In this document: positions 1 through 7,922 of the stretch, piece after piece | Layout: the number at the start of each line of letters is the position of its first letter | How positions within the stretch are numbered: position 1 is the first letter of the stretch | IMG/VR virus record: IMGVR_UViG_3300032893_000075 | Span: 1-49,235 of that record | Direction: 5' to 3' (one strand) | Source: a virus | DNA length: 49,235 bases | The notes under the pieces: model-generated | What the model was told of the DNA's origin: nothing | Seen by the model: only the letters and a program-made list of their open reading frames with translations | Database searches by the model: none | Translations under genes and position numbers: made by a program

Positions 1-118
1 CGAGGTCGTCACCGGCCCATAGGTGGTACCGCCGTCGAGCGAGAACTGCACCGTCATCGTTCCCAGCGAGCCGCCGGTGATGCACTTGATGGTGATCGAC
101 TTGTGGGGAGCGGTGGCA
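1..118. repeat. Terminal direct repeat, left copy
   Basis: Bases 1-118 match 49118-49235 at 117 of 118 positions. The one difference (115 G, 49232 A) lies in the sheath gene and gives GCC versus GCT, both Ala. The sheath reading frame runs through the joined ends without interruption. The repeat is therefore the overlap of a circular or circularly permuted molecule, not a gene duplication. Confidence 0.93.
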
Positions 119-423
119 ACGGTGACCGTGGCCAAGCTGGTGCCGACCTGTGTGACGCTGCTCGCTTTGCCGGTCACCGACGGATTAACCGCCATCGCAT
201 ATTGCGGTTGGCCGCTGCGCGCGGTGAACGCGCAGACCTCGGCGAGCCGGCCGGTTCCGAGCTTGCTCGGAATCGACGACGGGTCACCGATGGCGATAAG
301 CGTGTTGACGGTGGCTACCGGGGAGACGTCGAGGTGCACGATCGTCCGAGCGAGCTGCGCCGGCGTGGCGCGAACCTGGCCACCATTGGTCTGAATCGAC
401 CAGGCAGAATTTCCGAGCGACAT
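1..423 (-). CDS. Contractile tail sheath protein, N-terminal part (continues at 49235)
   Basis: This is the first 141 codons of the sheath gene; the rest is at 47720-49117 once the terminal repeat is collapsed, giving 606 residues. The ATG at 421-423 follows the TAA of the upstream gene directly and has a GGGAGAG ribosome site. The sheath polymerises around the tail tube and contracts to drive the tube through the envelope. The N-terminus here starts MSLGNSAWSIQ and leads into a beta-rich insert with the motif SLDGGTTYG. Its position matches sheath gene L of Mu: after the connectors and before the tube. Sheath assignment rests on synteny, length and the C-terminal half rather than on this fragment. 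Confidence 0.85.
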   Translation of the reverse strand, partial: MSLGNSAWSIQTNGGQVRATPAQLARTIVHLDVSPVATVNTLIAIGDPSSIPSKLGTGRLAEVCAFTARSGQPQYAMAVNPSVTGKASSVTQVGTSLATVTVATAPHKSITIKCITGGSLGTMTVQFSLDGGTTYGPVTTS

Positions 424-684
424 TTAAACTCTCCCGTGCAGCGTCAATTCGAGCGCTGCGTCGAAGTCGGCGTCGGAGATGCGCGTGGTGAGCGAGACGC
501 CATGCTCGAACACGCGCTTACCCTTCTCATCGTGCGTCCCGTGCAAACGGGCGATCACCGCGCCGACTTTCCAGGGCGCGAGCTCCAAGCGTTCCGCGTG
601 GTCACGGATCGTCGGCAGCAATTCGGGCGCAGACGTCTGCGCCGCAACCGGCGGAGCCGCCGGCGGCTGATCTTTTTCATCCAT
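424..684 (-). CDS. Small protein between tail connector and sheath (86 aa)
   Basis: Unrecognised 86-residue protein. The first 20 residues are Pro/Ala/Gln-rich and probably disordered; the rest looks helical (LLPTIRDHAERLEL, then an HGTHDEKGKRVFEHG segment). It sits where Mu carries its small gene 38, directly before the sheath, and its stop codon abuts the sheath ATG. A role in tail assembly is inferred from position only; I see no family motif. Confidence 0.7.
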   Translation of the reverse strand: MDEKDQPPAAPPVAAQTSAPELLPTIRDHAERLELAPWKVGAVIARLHGTHDEKGKRVFEHGVSLTTRISDADFDAALELTLHGRV

Positions 685-699
685 GTCGGAGACTCCGCT

Positions 700-1398
700 T
701 TAGGTCGGGGTAACGCTCACGGTCGCACCGATTGCGTGCGCCGCTGCCGTCGTGCCGTTGATGCCGCGCGAGAGGCCAGTAAAGCTCGTAGCCGTGAGGC
801 CGCTGTAACTCATCTGCTCGCCGTCGATGTGCAAGACGCCGGTCGCCGGATAGTTCCCGGCCGTCGCATCGACATTCGCCGTCGTGTCGCCGGCCAGCAT
901 GGCCACGGTGAGCGTCGCCGTCTTTGACTGATCGACGGAATCGACCTCTCCGTACGAGAGAGATTTTTCGGATGCAGTGAAGCGGAACATCGCGATTACT
1001 TCGATCTCTTGCCCCTGCTGATCGGTATCCGGCTCAATATCCCAAACTTCGTCGATGAGCTTGAAGTAAGGCCCTGCAATCGAATCGTCCGGGTTTTCGG
1101 GATCAGGGTTTGCCTGATACCAAAGCGCAGCGATATAGCGCGCTCGCAGGTCCCATACTTCGTCGATCGTCCTTCCCCACAATCGCGCGGCGACATTCAG
1201 CTCGACATCGTTGAAGGACTCGGGAACGTCGATCGCCTGCGATAGCGGGCCGCTCACCGGATAAATCACGATGGACGGCGGCGCGCGACCGGCCGCGATA
1301 TAGTTCTTTCCCGTCAGCACACGCGCGAAGGCTTTGAGCGACGGCGCCCCAGCGAGCGCCTTGCCGAGCGTCGTAATCGGCGATTGAGGCGACGGCAT
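700..1398 (-). CDS. Tail connector/terminator-like protein with C-terminal beta module
   Basis: 232 residues in the position of Mu gp37 (DUF1834-like), between the virion morphogenesis protein and the sheath. The N-terminal ~155 residues are a mixed alpha/beta domain with segments such as DVPESFNDVELNVAARLWG, typical of proteins that cap the tail tube. After residue ~157 comes a separate module with the pattern DTTANVDATAGNYPATGVLH, then SFTGLSRGINGTTAAAHA. That module recurs as a detachable unit in many phage virion proteins. The start ATG overlaps the previous stop by one base. Tail terminator is the best call; a neck protein is the alternative. Confidence 0.65.
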   Translation of the reverse strand: MPSPQSPITTLGKALAGAPSLKAFARVLTGKNYIAAGRAPPSIVIYPVSGPLSQAIDVPESFNDVELNVAARLWGRTIDEVWDLRARYIAALWYQANPDPENPDDSIAGPYFKLIDEVWDIEPDTDQQGQEIEVIAMFRFTASEKSLSYGEVDSVDQSKTATLTVAMLAGDTTANVDATAGNYPATGVLHIDGEQMSYSGLTATSFTGLSRGINGTTAAAHAIGATVSVTPT

Positions 1399-1985
1399 TA
1401 CTCGCTCGCTCTCTCATACCAACGCTGCATAGCGTCGATGACTCCGCTCTCTACAGCCTTGCTCCAAAGCGGAGGTAGCTCGCTCCCCTCGGGGATGATC
1501 TGCCGCTGCGGCAAGACGCGCTCGCCGACCGTATGCGCGCGCGCAAATGTCTGATGCGTTCCGCGCGTCGCCTCGCCCTTCTTGTTGATGGCGCGGCGCT
1601 TGCGAATCAGCTTTCCGTTTTTGTCGAAGGTCAGGAACTGTTGCTGCGCCTTCACCTGACGCGCGCGAAACGTCATGCCCTCCTGATGAGCCTCGAGGAG
1701 GTCACGCTTCGACTTTCCGACGCCGATGACCGCGCCGTCGCGCGCGCCGAATTCGAATGCGAACGGCAGCTTTCGCGAGAGCAGCGCCGGCCGGCCGCGC
1801 ACCGTCAACTGCCAGCGCTTTCCCGCCGGGTCGATGCTCTTCGAGAATTCCTCTCGGAGCACGCCCTTGAGGTTCTGCTTGACCGGCTCGAGCAGGCGCT
1901 GTTGCTCGGGCGCGTTGCGCTCGCCGAGCGAGCGGAGTTGCCCCGCAAGCCGCCCTAGCTTGCGCTCATCGCCCGTCATTGACAT
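1398..1985 (-). CDS. Phage virion morphogenesis protein (Mu gpG / P2 gpS-like)
   Basis: 195 residues with the usual layout of the tail-completion family. There is a helical N-terminus (LGRLAGQLRSLGERNAPEQQ), the block VLREEFSKSIDPAGKRWQ where a conserved family passes from helix to a W-containing segment, and a basic middle. The C-terminus (GVIDAMQRWYERASE) is helical. Family members are needed to complete tails before head joining. The gene lies among connector genes. ATG at 1983-1985 is three bases after the upstream stop; a second ATG at 1979 could also serve. Confidence 0.75.
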   Translation of the reverse strand: MSMTGDERKLGRLAGQLRSLGERNAPEQQRLLEPVKQNLKGVLREEFSKSIDPAGKRWQLTVRGRPALLSRKLPFAFEFGARDGAVIGVGKSKRDLLEAHQEGMTFRARQVKAQQQFLTFDKNGKLIRKRRAINKKGEATRGTHQTFARAHTVGERVLPQRQIIPEGSELPPLWSKAVESGVIDAMQRWYERASE

Positions 1986-1988
1986 CGA

Positions 1989-2666
1989 CTACCAGCCCCG
2001 CGGATGGTCGCCGTAGGGATAGACCGGAATCAGCGGGCCATCGACCGTCGTCGACGTGTCGACCATGCTGTCGGGCTTTCCCTTTTCGCCGATACTGGCA
2101 AAAAACTTCTTTGCCTCGTCGGCGGCCGTGAAAACGTTCGCATCGCCTGGCGCTGCCTCGACGGGCGCCAGGCCGCGGCCGCGCTTGAGCACTTCATATA
2201 CCCATGCGGCCGCGTGCGTCGTCGCATCGTCTCCCCAGCTCTGCAGCGGAGGATGGATGGCGTCTCGCATCAGCTGCATCGCTTCCGTCGTCACCGCCGA
2301 ACATGCGTTCTGCCTCAGATCGAAGCGCGCCGCGGTGACCTCGGCGCCGCCAGTGACAACGCCGTTGCGGTCGATGGTGTAGACCGCGTTCAGCGTATAG
2401 ACGTGCGCGGCAAAGGTCAGATCGGCGAAGGTATCGTCGAGCGTGTATGACCACGACGACCCTGCATCGCTCACGATAGGCGCTGACCAATTGGTATCGC
2501 CCACCCATTGCCACGTGAACGCCATCACGCCGAGCGCGCCCGCCGTGCTGATTTGGATGCTGAACGGGCGCGGTTCGAACTGCCCCAAGAATAGGCTCGG
2601 CACGTTGTAGCGCGACAGCAGCGCCGGCGTGACGAGCAATCCTGGTGGAACCGGGCCCGTTCCCAT
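1989..2666 (-). CDS. Head-tail connector-like protein (Mu gp36 position)
   Basis: 225 residues. The first ~110 form a beta-rich domain (FSIQISTAGALGVMAFTWQW) that resembles phage Ig-like inserts. The C-terminal half is helical (TTEAMQLMRDAIHPPLQSWG, VYEVLKRGRGLAPV) and fits the helical bundle of DUF1320/gp6-type connectors. It directly follows the 167-aa head gene, with ATG adjacent to the upstream stop. The N-terminal beta half is not usual for that family, so this may be a fusion. Function is inferred from gene order and fold impression. Confidence 0.55.
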   Translation of the reverse strand: MGTGPVPPGLLVTPALLSRYNVPSLFLGQFEPRPFSIQISTAGALGVMAFTWQWVGDTNWSAPIVSDAGSSWSYTLDDTFADLTFAAHVYTLNAVYTIDRNGVVTGGAEVTAARFDLRQNACSAVTTEAMQLMRDAIHPPLQSWGDDATTHAAAWVYEVLKRGRGLAPVEAAPGDANVFTAADEAKKFFASIGEKGKPDSMVDTSTTVDGPLIPVYPYGDHPRGW

Positions 2667-3170
2667 CTACTTCTTCCGCGCCCCCATTTGCGAGCGCACA
2701 TGCTCGAGCTGCGCCTCGACGGACGCCAACTTGGCGCCCGCTGCCTCGAGCATCTTCTGCGATGCCGACTCGGAGAGCTTCAAGCGCTCGATGAGCTCCG
2801 AGCTTTCGCGGCGTGCATTGGCGAGCTCCTCTTCGAGTTTCGCGACCTGCGCCTTGACGCGCACGTTCTCGGCCGGATCGCCCTCTCCGACGCCGAGCAG
2901 CTTGGCCGAGATGCGATCATCGCGCTCGAGCATCGCGAAGGTCGCCGGGCTGATTTCGACGGGAACGCCGCCATTTTTATCCGGGTCGAATGGCGCCGGA
3001 TTATCGACCACGCGCACCTTGATCTCGTGATCGGGCCAAGGGAGGCCATGCTTCTCCTCCGGATTGGGCCGCTTGGCCTTGTTCTCGACCCAGCGCTCGA
3101 GGCCGCACCAGCGGCGCTTGAATCCGGGCATGGGGATGGCTCGAACGACGGCGATTTGCTCTTGGTTCAT
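2667..3170 (-). CDS. Head-associated coiled-coil protein (Mu gp35 position)
   Basis: 167 residues beginning MNQEQIAVVRAIPMPGF, preceded by AAGGAGCC; the reading frame is open further upstream but only this ATG has a ribosome site. Residues 5-90 are a small globular domain with Trp-rich and Pro-rich segments (RRWCGLERWVENKAK). Residues ~100-160 are a heptad-like coiled coil (VAKLEEELANARRESSELIE). It lies immediately downstream of the capsid gene. It may be an accessory head or neck protein; no family was recognised with confidence. Confidence 0.65.
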   Translation of the reverse strand: MNQEQIAVVRAIPMPGFKRRWCGLERWVENKAKRPNPEEKHGLPWPDHEIKVRVVDNPAPFDPDKNGGVPVEISPATFAMLERDDRISAKLLGVGEGDPAENVRVKAQVAKLEEELANARRESSELIERLKLSESASQKMLEAAGAKLASVEAQLEHVRSQMGARKK

Positions 3171-3214
3171 TTTGAAATGGCTCCTTGCTGTGAAGGGGTG
3201 GAGCGGGGATTTGA

Positions 3215-4165
3215 TTACGTGGGCTCGTTGCGCTGCATCAGCTGCGGGTGCGTGTAGCTGCACTCGTAGCGGGCATCCTGGCCGATGAAGTATTCCTTCT
3301 TGTCGAACCAGAGTTGCGAGCCCGGGCCGACCTCATCGGTCTCGACGCCCTGGCGGCGCTGGAACATGATCGGGCGCATCCCGTCGGCTTCCGCCGCCAG
3401 ATACCAGACGCCCGCTTCATTGTTCATGTACTGATTCAGCACCGGCTCGAGCTTGCCCTTCAGCGGGTTCTCGCTCGGGCCCGTGGTGCCCGACAGCGCA
3501 TAGGCCGTCGCCGGGGTGAGCCACTGGGAGTTGCAGATTTGATCCGCCGCCCATTCGTTGCTCGCCTCGACGATGAGCTTGATCTTCGTCTCGGGTCCGA
3601 TCCACGGAGAGCCGTCGGGCAGCTTGATTTTCCGCAGCTGCACCAAGCCCGCCATGACGTTGGCGTGGCTGAGCGGCTTGGCCGTGTTGTAATTCGAATA
3701 CGTGCCCGACACGATCGCGAGCGGGTCGGTCGGATGCGACGCGCTGAAGAAGTTCTGCCCGTCGTAGCAGGACTTCGACACGCCCGCTTGCGTGGTCGTC
3801 GCGACGAGCGAATCCTCGTGACGCGCCCACTTCGCCGCGTATCCTCGCGCGCGCTGAATCGCCAGGGCGACCAGGCCGCTCAAGTCGTCGCGGATTTGGA
3901 TTTCCTGGAACCGCCACGAAATTTCCCAGTGACGGTTGATCACTTCCCACGTGATCGAGCCCATCTCGTTGAGCACGCGCGAGCCTTTGAACTCGCGAAC
4001 CGATGCTTCATCGAGCAACCACGCGTGCAGCGAGCTGCGGCTCGTGCTCGGAACTTCCATTCCGAACGCAGGCCACACGCGCGGCGAGGCGTTCAACATC
4101 CGAATGAATTCGGTGTCGAACTCTTGGAAGATTCGGTTTGCTGCTGGATTGATCGTGACGCCCAT
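3215..4165 (-). CDS. Major capsid protein, Mu gpT-like
   Basis: 316 residues matching the Mu gpT major head subunit type. Visible landmarks are ITWEVINRHWEISWRFQEI followed by QIRDDLSG, then YDGQNFFSASHP, and the LPDGSPW loop before KIKLIVEASNEW. These occur in the order seen in the family. The start at 4165 (MGVTINPAANRIFQ) has a GGAG site nine bases upstream; an earlier ATG at 4201 lacks one. It forms the HK97-fold capsid shell. Upstream lie the decoration protein and protease/scaffold, as expected of a head operon. Confidence 0.9.
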   Translation of the reverse strand: MGVTINPAANRIFQEFDTEFIRMLNASPRVWPAFGMEVPSTSRSSLHAWLLDEASVREFKGSRVLNEMGSITWEVINRHWEISWRFQEIQIRDDLSGLVALAIQRARGYAAKWARHEDSLVATTTQAGVSKSCYDGQNFFSASHPTDPLAIVSGTYSNYNTAKPLSHANVMAGLVQLRKIKLPDGSPWIGPETKIKLIVEASNEWAADQICNSQWLTPATAYALSGTTGPSENPLKGKLEPVLNQYMNNEAGVWYLAAEADGMRPIMFQRRQGVETDEVGPGSQLWFDKKEYFIGQDARYECSYTHPQLMQRNEPT

Positions 4166-4256
4166 GTGGTGGACTCCGTCGGGGCAAACGCCCCGCATCA
4201 CGCGCTCGCGCGCGTTGTGTTGTGCGGGGGCGAGCCCCGGATTTCTGACTAGGCGA

Positions 4257-4517
4257 CTAGGTGGCGGAAGAGGCGACGGCGCGCTTGATAGAGCCGTCGT
4301 CGATGTTCAAATGATCGAAAGCGGTCAATTCATAAGCGGAGCTGATCGCATCGACGACGATTTGCTTGGCCGTCTCTGCGGCGCGAATCTGCGCGGCAAT
4401 CCCTGAGCGCTCGAGCATGAGCTCGGCTTCTCGCCGCAAGCGCTCGAGGCGTTCGTCGACGACCTGGAGCGCGAGATGGTCTTCGCGTTCCAGCGTCGAC
4501 GCTTTGCTTTTGTCCAT
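4257..4517 (-). CDS. Small helical protein between decoration and capsid genes (86 aa)
   Basis: 86 residues, almost entirely charged helix (LQVVDERLERLRREAELMLE). It probably forms a coiled coil. The gene starts four bases after the decoration gene stop and is followed by a ~90-base gap before the capsid ATG. Function unknown. Its place in the head operon suggests a head assembly or capsid-bound role, but nothing in the sequence proves it. Confidence 0.65.
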   Translation of the reverse strand: MDKSKASTLEREDHLALQVVDERLERLRREAELMLERSGIAAQIRAAETAKQIVVDAISSAYELTAFDHLNIDDGSIKRAVASSAT

Positions 4518-4521
4518 TAAC

Positions 4522-6045
4522 TTAGGCGGCGAGGAATCCGAGATTCTTCAGCGCGAGGACGACGTCGCCGACGGTGTAAGCCGTCGATCCGCTATTTCCG
4601 GTGTAGGTCGAGTCGCTCTTCGCGCCCGTGCCCGAACCGGCGGTGAAGCCGGTCGTGGTGCCGGTCGTGCTCTGCTGCGCGACCGCAGTCGCACCGAAGA
4701 ACCCGATCGAGCCGCCGCTCTTGCCGATGTTCACCACGCCGCGAGTGCCGCCGATGGTGATCGCGCCGTCGGCGCCCGAGCCGTTCTTCGCGCCGCCGTC
4801 GATGGTGACCGCGCCGCCGTTGGCGTTGCCGCCCGAGCCCGCGCCGCCAGCGATGGCGACCGCGCCGCCAGTGCCCGAGGTCGCGCCGCCCGCGCCGCCA
4901 GTGAGCTGCGCAGCGCCACCGGCGCCAGTTGCGCCACCAGCGCCGCCGACCGTCTTGCCGATGCCGCCGGCCGCCGATCCTTGGCCCGCGCCGCCGGTCA
5001 CCGAGGCGACACCGCCCGCCGAGTTGCCAGCGGTTCCCGCGCCACCGGCCACGGCGGCCGCACCGCCAGTGCCCGAAGTGGCGCCGCCCGCGCCGCCGGT
5101 CAGCGCCGCAGCGCCGCCGGTTCCGGTCGCGCCGCCCGCGCCGCCCACGGTCGAAGCCGCGCCGCCCGCCGCCGATCCCTGACCAGCTCCGCCGGTCAAG
5201 CTCGCCGCGCCGCCCGCGCTGTTTCCCGCCGTGCCGACGCCGCCGGCGACCGCTGCCGCGCCGCCGGTGCCGGAGGTTGCGCCACCGGCGCCGCCGGTGA
5301 CATTGGCCGCGCCACCCGCTCCGGTCGCGCCGCCCGCGCCGCCGGTGAGGCTTGCCGCGCCGCCGTTGCCGCTGGTCTGGCCCGCGCCGGCTGCGACGGT
5401 GAGGGCGCCGCCGACGGTCGCCGCCGTGGTGCTCGCGACGACGTTGACGGTGTGGTCCGCCTCCTTGGCGAAGACCGGATCGGCGCCCGATCCGAAGGTC
5501 TTCACGCCGGTGAAGGTCTCCGTGCCGGCCAAGTGCGCCGCGCTCGCGTCGGTGACGGTGATGAGGGTGTTGAGCAGCGTTCCGAGCGCGATGCTCACTT
5601 CCATCAGCACCGGGCCGCCGATCGAGGTCGAATCGAGGCGCACCAGGCGACCAGCGACCGGCCGCGTCGAGCCTCCGCTCGAGAGGCTGACCGTTTGGTC
5701 ATCCACGGCATAAAGGACGGTGCCCGGCTGCGTCGTGGCGAGAACCGGATTCGAGCCGTCGTTCTGGAATCCGAAGATTCCCTGCTCGAACTCGATCGAG
5801 AGCGAGCCATCGGCCGTATAGCCGGTGACCGTCGAATCGTAACGGTCCAGATCGCGACCGCGCGGCCAGGCCACGCCGACGCAATAGGCGCCCGAAACGC
5901 TGGCCGCCGCCGGGCGCGCGTAGCCCGAGGTGTCCAGCATGACGAGGGCACCCTGATAGATGATCGTGCTGCCCTTTTGCGGCGCCGTGCCGCGGGTGAC
6001 GTCCGAGCATTGGGGCCGCTGAACGCCCTGAGCCAAAGCAGTCAT
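4522..6045 (-). CDS. Capsid decoration protein with Gly/Ala-rich repeat domain and fibre-like C-terminus
   Basis: 507 residues in three parts. Residues 1-150 look like a DUF2190-type head decoration domain (IIYQGALVMLDTSGYARPAA; SLSIEFEQGIFGF). Residues ~212-433 are a low-complexity Gly/Ala/Thr repeat built on GGAGGATGTGGAA-like units. Residues 434-507 (VVNIGKSGGSIGFFGATAVA, ending VGDVVLALKNLGFLAA) match a C-terminal motif seen in phage head fibres and appendages. The ATG has an AGGAGA site. It lies between scaffold and capsid genes, so it probably binds the capsid surface and projects a long glycine-rich arm. The repeat composition resembles mycobacterial PGRS proteins, which I take as convergent. 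Confidence 0.8.
   Translation of the reverse strand: MTALAQGVQRPQCSDVTRGTAPQKGSTIIYQGALVMLDTSGYARPAAASVSGAYCVGVAWPRGRDLDRYDSTVTGYTADGSLSIEFEQGIFGFQNDGSNPVLATTQPGTVLYAVDDQTVSLSSGGSTRPVAGRLVRLDSTSIGGPVLMEVSIALGTLLNTLITVTDASAAHLAGTETFTGVKTFGSGADPVFAKEADHTVNVVASTTAATVGGALTVAAGAGQTSGNGGAASLTGGAGGATGAGGAANVTGGAGGATSGTGGAAAVAGGVGTAGNSAGGAASLTGGAGQGSAAGGAASTVGGAGGATGTGGAAALTGGAGGATSGTGGAAAVAGGAGTAGNSAGGVASVTGGAGQGSAAGGIGKTVGGAGGATGAGGAAQLTGGAGGATSGTGGAVAIAGGAGSGGNANGGAVTIDGGAKNGSGADGAITIGGTRGVVNIGKSGGSIGFFGATAVAQQSTTGTTTGFTAGSGTGAKSDSTYTGNSGSTAYTVGDVVLALKNLGFLAA
4747..5412 (-). repeat. Glycine-rich coding tandem repeat
   Basis: Codes for residues ~212-433 of the decoration protein. Short units of about 13 residues (TGGAGGATSGTGGAA type) are grouped into a higher-order unit of about 66 residues that returns nearly three times (AGTAGNSAGG and GGAGQGSAAGG recur at that spacing). 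Copies differ at scattered positions, so the array is old enough to have diverged yet kept its glycine periodicity. Confidence 0.9.
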
Positions 6046-6069
6046 GGATATCTCCTGGTGGTAGTGCGG

Positions 6070-6825
6070 CTACTTGGCCGCGGGCTTGTTGTTGCGGTCG
6101 AGCACCGCACGGGCATTGTTCGCGAGCCGCGACACTTCGGCCGCGACCGGATCGAGCTCGGCGCTTTCGTCCTCGCCGTTGCGAGCCGGCTCGACGAACG
6201 TCGAAGCCGCAACGGGCGCCGACGCGGCGACATAATCCTGCAGCGACTCCAAGTCCTCGTCGCTAATGGGCACGGAGCACACCGCGTCGATGACCTGCGC
6301 CGCGGTAATCGTCGTATTGGCGACATGGGCATCGTTCGCCAGCTTGTCGACCGCCGCGAGCCAAGCCTTCTTGGTGGGCCCGCGCAATGCGACGGCCATC
6401 GTCTTCTGAATCTGCCCGAGCGAAAGCGTCGGCTGCTTGCCAGGCGATCCGGCGAGGCCGCGCTCGAGCGTCACGCGCAACGCCGCGCTGCGCCCGACCG
6501 CGCAGACCTTGGCAACCTGCTCGCGCGCGCTCATCGCGTCCTCGAGCACCGCGAGGGCCGCGTCGAGCTTCTTGGCGCCGGTGGTCGCGAGCACCTTGGT
6601 CTCGAGCTCGACGAGCGCGACCATACGCATGCGACGCTGGTCAGCCGTGGCCTTCGGGTCGAGGCCGAGCGCCTTGGCCTCGTCTTCGTCCTCGTCGTCA
6701 TCCTCGTCTTCGTCGCCATCGGGCTCGGCGCACTTGGCGCAAAACTTTTTCGCCGAAGGGCCCATCATTTCGCTGCAGCCTTCGCACTTCCACTCGTTGT
6801 CTGCGTCGCTCGCGTTCTTGGTCAT
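6070..6825 (-). CDS. Putative nested scaffold protein from internal start
   Basis: An in-frame ATG at 6823-6825 (MTKNASDADNEW) within the protease gene is preceded by AGAGGA at six-base spacing. Use of it would give a 251-residue protein with only the zinc ribbon, the acidic stretch and the helical scaffold half, lacking the protease. Lambda Nu3 is made this way inside gene C. The start lies exactly at the domain boundary. This is inferred from the ribosome site and position. Confidence 0.55.
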   Translation of the reverse strand: MTKNASDADNEWKCEGCSEMMGPSAKKFCAKCAEPDGDEDEDDDEDEDEAKALGLDPKATADQRRMRMVALVELETKVLATTGAKKLDAALAVLEDAMSAREQVAKVCAVGRSAALRVTLERGLAGSPGKQPTLSLGQIQKTMAVALRGPTKKAWLAAVDKLANDAHVANTTITAAQVIDAVCSVPISDEDLESLQDYVAASAPVAASTFVEPARNGEDESAELDPVAAEVSRLANNARAVLDRNNKPAAK

Positions 6826-7722
6826 GTGGTCCTCTACGCGAGCAGAGCGCCCGCGTGGTTGTGCCGCGGCGACCGCCGTCAGCGCGCCGTTGAAATTACC
6901 GATCTCGTCGATGAGGCCGGCGGAGACCGCCTTCGAGGCGATCATCACGTCGCCCTTGCCGAAGTCGGCGAGCACCGTCTCGACATCTTCGCCGCGACCT
7001 TCAGCCACGGCGGCGACGAACAAATCCGCCAGGTCATCGATACGCACCTGCAGGCGGCCGACCACTTCATCATCGACCGGCTTCGATCGCTTTCCCGGAG
7101 ACTGCGACGAGATGACCTCGATCTCGCGCACGCCGCGCATCTCATCTTGCGCGCTGTAATCGACGATGCCGCAGCGCACGCCGATCGAGCCGACCTCGCT
7201 CGTCTCCTCGGCGATGATGTGCTGCGTCTGCGAGGCGAGCCAATAGCCAGCGCTCGCGCACATCCCATCGACGTACGCCCAAACAGGCTTATGCTCGCGG
7301 GCGGCGCGGATTGCCTTCGCCAGCTCGTTGACGCCGTCAGCCTCTCCGCCAGGCGTGTCGAAGCGAAACAAGATCGACGCCACCGAACGATTGCTCAGCG
7401 CCGCCTCGAGACCACGCCAAATGGCGTCGTAGCTGGTGCCGCCGCTGATGTCGCTGAAGAGCGAGGCGTGCCGAAAGAGCGGGCCCTCGACCGAAATGAC
7501 TCCGACGTTGCCGGTGATGCGCAGCGTGCCGCCCGTGCCTTCGACGGGCGCACTCGGCTCATCGATGCGCGGCCGAGATGCCTTGCGCGCTTCCCAGTCG
7601 GCGCGCGCCTGCTGCAGCGCCGCCGCGTCGATCTTGCCGCGCGACCACACGCCGAAGACCACGCGCAGCCATGTCGGCTCAATCGCCCAGGGGGCAGCGA
7701 GCACGCTCGGAATCGGCTTCAC
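6070..7722 (-). CDS. S49-family prohead protease fused to scaffold
   Basis: 550 residues. Residues ~70-260 are an SppA/S49 serine peptidase domain: FRFDTPGGEADG, then CASAGYWLAS with the likely nucleophile Ser157, VGSIGV, and a Lys near 211 (SPGKRSK) as general base candidate. Residues 314-335 form a Cys4 zinc ribbon (CEGC ... CAKC) followed by an acidic run. The remainder is helical and scaffold-like. The protease matures the prohead and removes the scaffold. It overlaps the upstream gene by four bases. The layout resembles lambda C/Nu3, with the scaffold as the C-terminal part of the protease. Confidence 0.88.
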   Translation of the reverse strand: MKPIPSVLAAPWAIEPTWLRVVFGVWSRGKIDAAALQQARADWEARKASRPRIDEPSAPVEGTGGTLRITGNVGVISVEGPLFRHASLFSDISGGTSYDAIWRGLEAALSNRSVASILFRFDTPGGEADGVNELAKAIRAAREHKPVWAYVDGMCASAGYWLASQTQHIIAEETSEVGSIGVRCGIVDYSAQDEMRGVREIEVISSQSPGKRSKPVDDEVVGRLQVRIDDLADLFVAAVAEGRGEDVETVLADFGKGDVMIASKAVSAGLIDEIGNFNGALTAVAAAQPRGRSARVEDHMTKNASDADNEWKCEGCSEMMGPSAKKFCAKCAEPDGDEDEDDDEDEDEAKALGLDPKATADQRRMRMVALVELETKVLATTGAKKLDAALAVLEDAMSAREQVAKVCAVGRSAALRVTLERGLAGSPGKQPTLSLGQIQKTMAVALRGPTKKAWLAAVDKLANDAHVANTTITAAQVIDAVCSVPISDEDLESLQDYVAASAPVAASTFVEPARNGEDESAELDPVAAEVSRLANNARAVLDRNNKPAAK

Positions 7723-7922
7723 GCCAGCACCGCAGCTGCATCGCTCAAGCTGTTGAACAGAGCTTGAACAGGTTCGCCGATCATTGGCTCCCCGAGGCCG
7801 TAATGCGCCGGACAGGCCATGAAATACGCCCCGACCTGGTACACATGACCGCCAAGCTCAAGCGCTTCACCGGCGTCGCGCATGATCTTCCAGCGCTTCA
7901 AATTGATACGCTCGACGATCAT
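7719..7922 (-). CDS. Small protein between portal and protease (67 aa)
   Basis: 67 residues (MIVERINLKRWKIMRDAGE ...). It overlaps the portal stop by four bases (ATGA) and the protease start by four bases, so it is translationally coupled on both sides. The sequence gives a short beta-helix impression (GHVYQVGAYFMACP). No family recognised. Tight coupling within the head operon makes it a real gene, possibly a head accessory. Confidence 0.7.
   Translation of the reverse strand: MIVERINLKRWKIMRDAGEALELGGHVYQVGAYFMACPAHYGLGEPMIGEPVQALFNSLSDAAAVLA

Noticed and set aside
4731-5300. Pro-rich and Arg-rich plus-strand frames opposite the glycine repeat
   Set aside because: They are the mirror of GGC/GCC codons of the repeat. 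No start site; the repeat on the minus strand has proper domains on both sides.
4366-7767. A 1133-codon open frame on the plus strand
   Set aside because: It is antisense to the small helical gene, decoration protein and S49 protease, all with clear families and ribosome sites. Its Arg/Ala/Asp-rich content is the usual shadow of a GC-rich gene.
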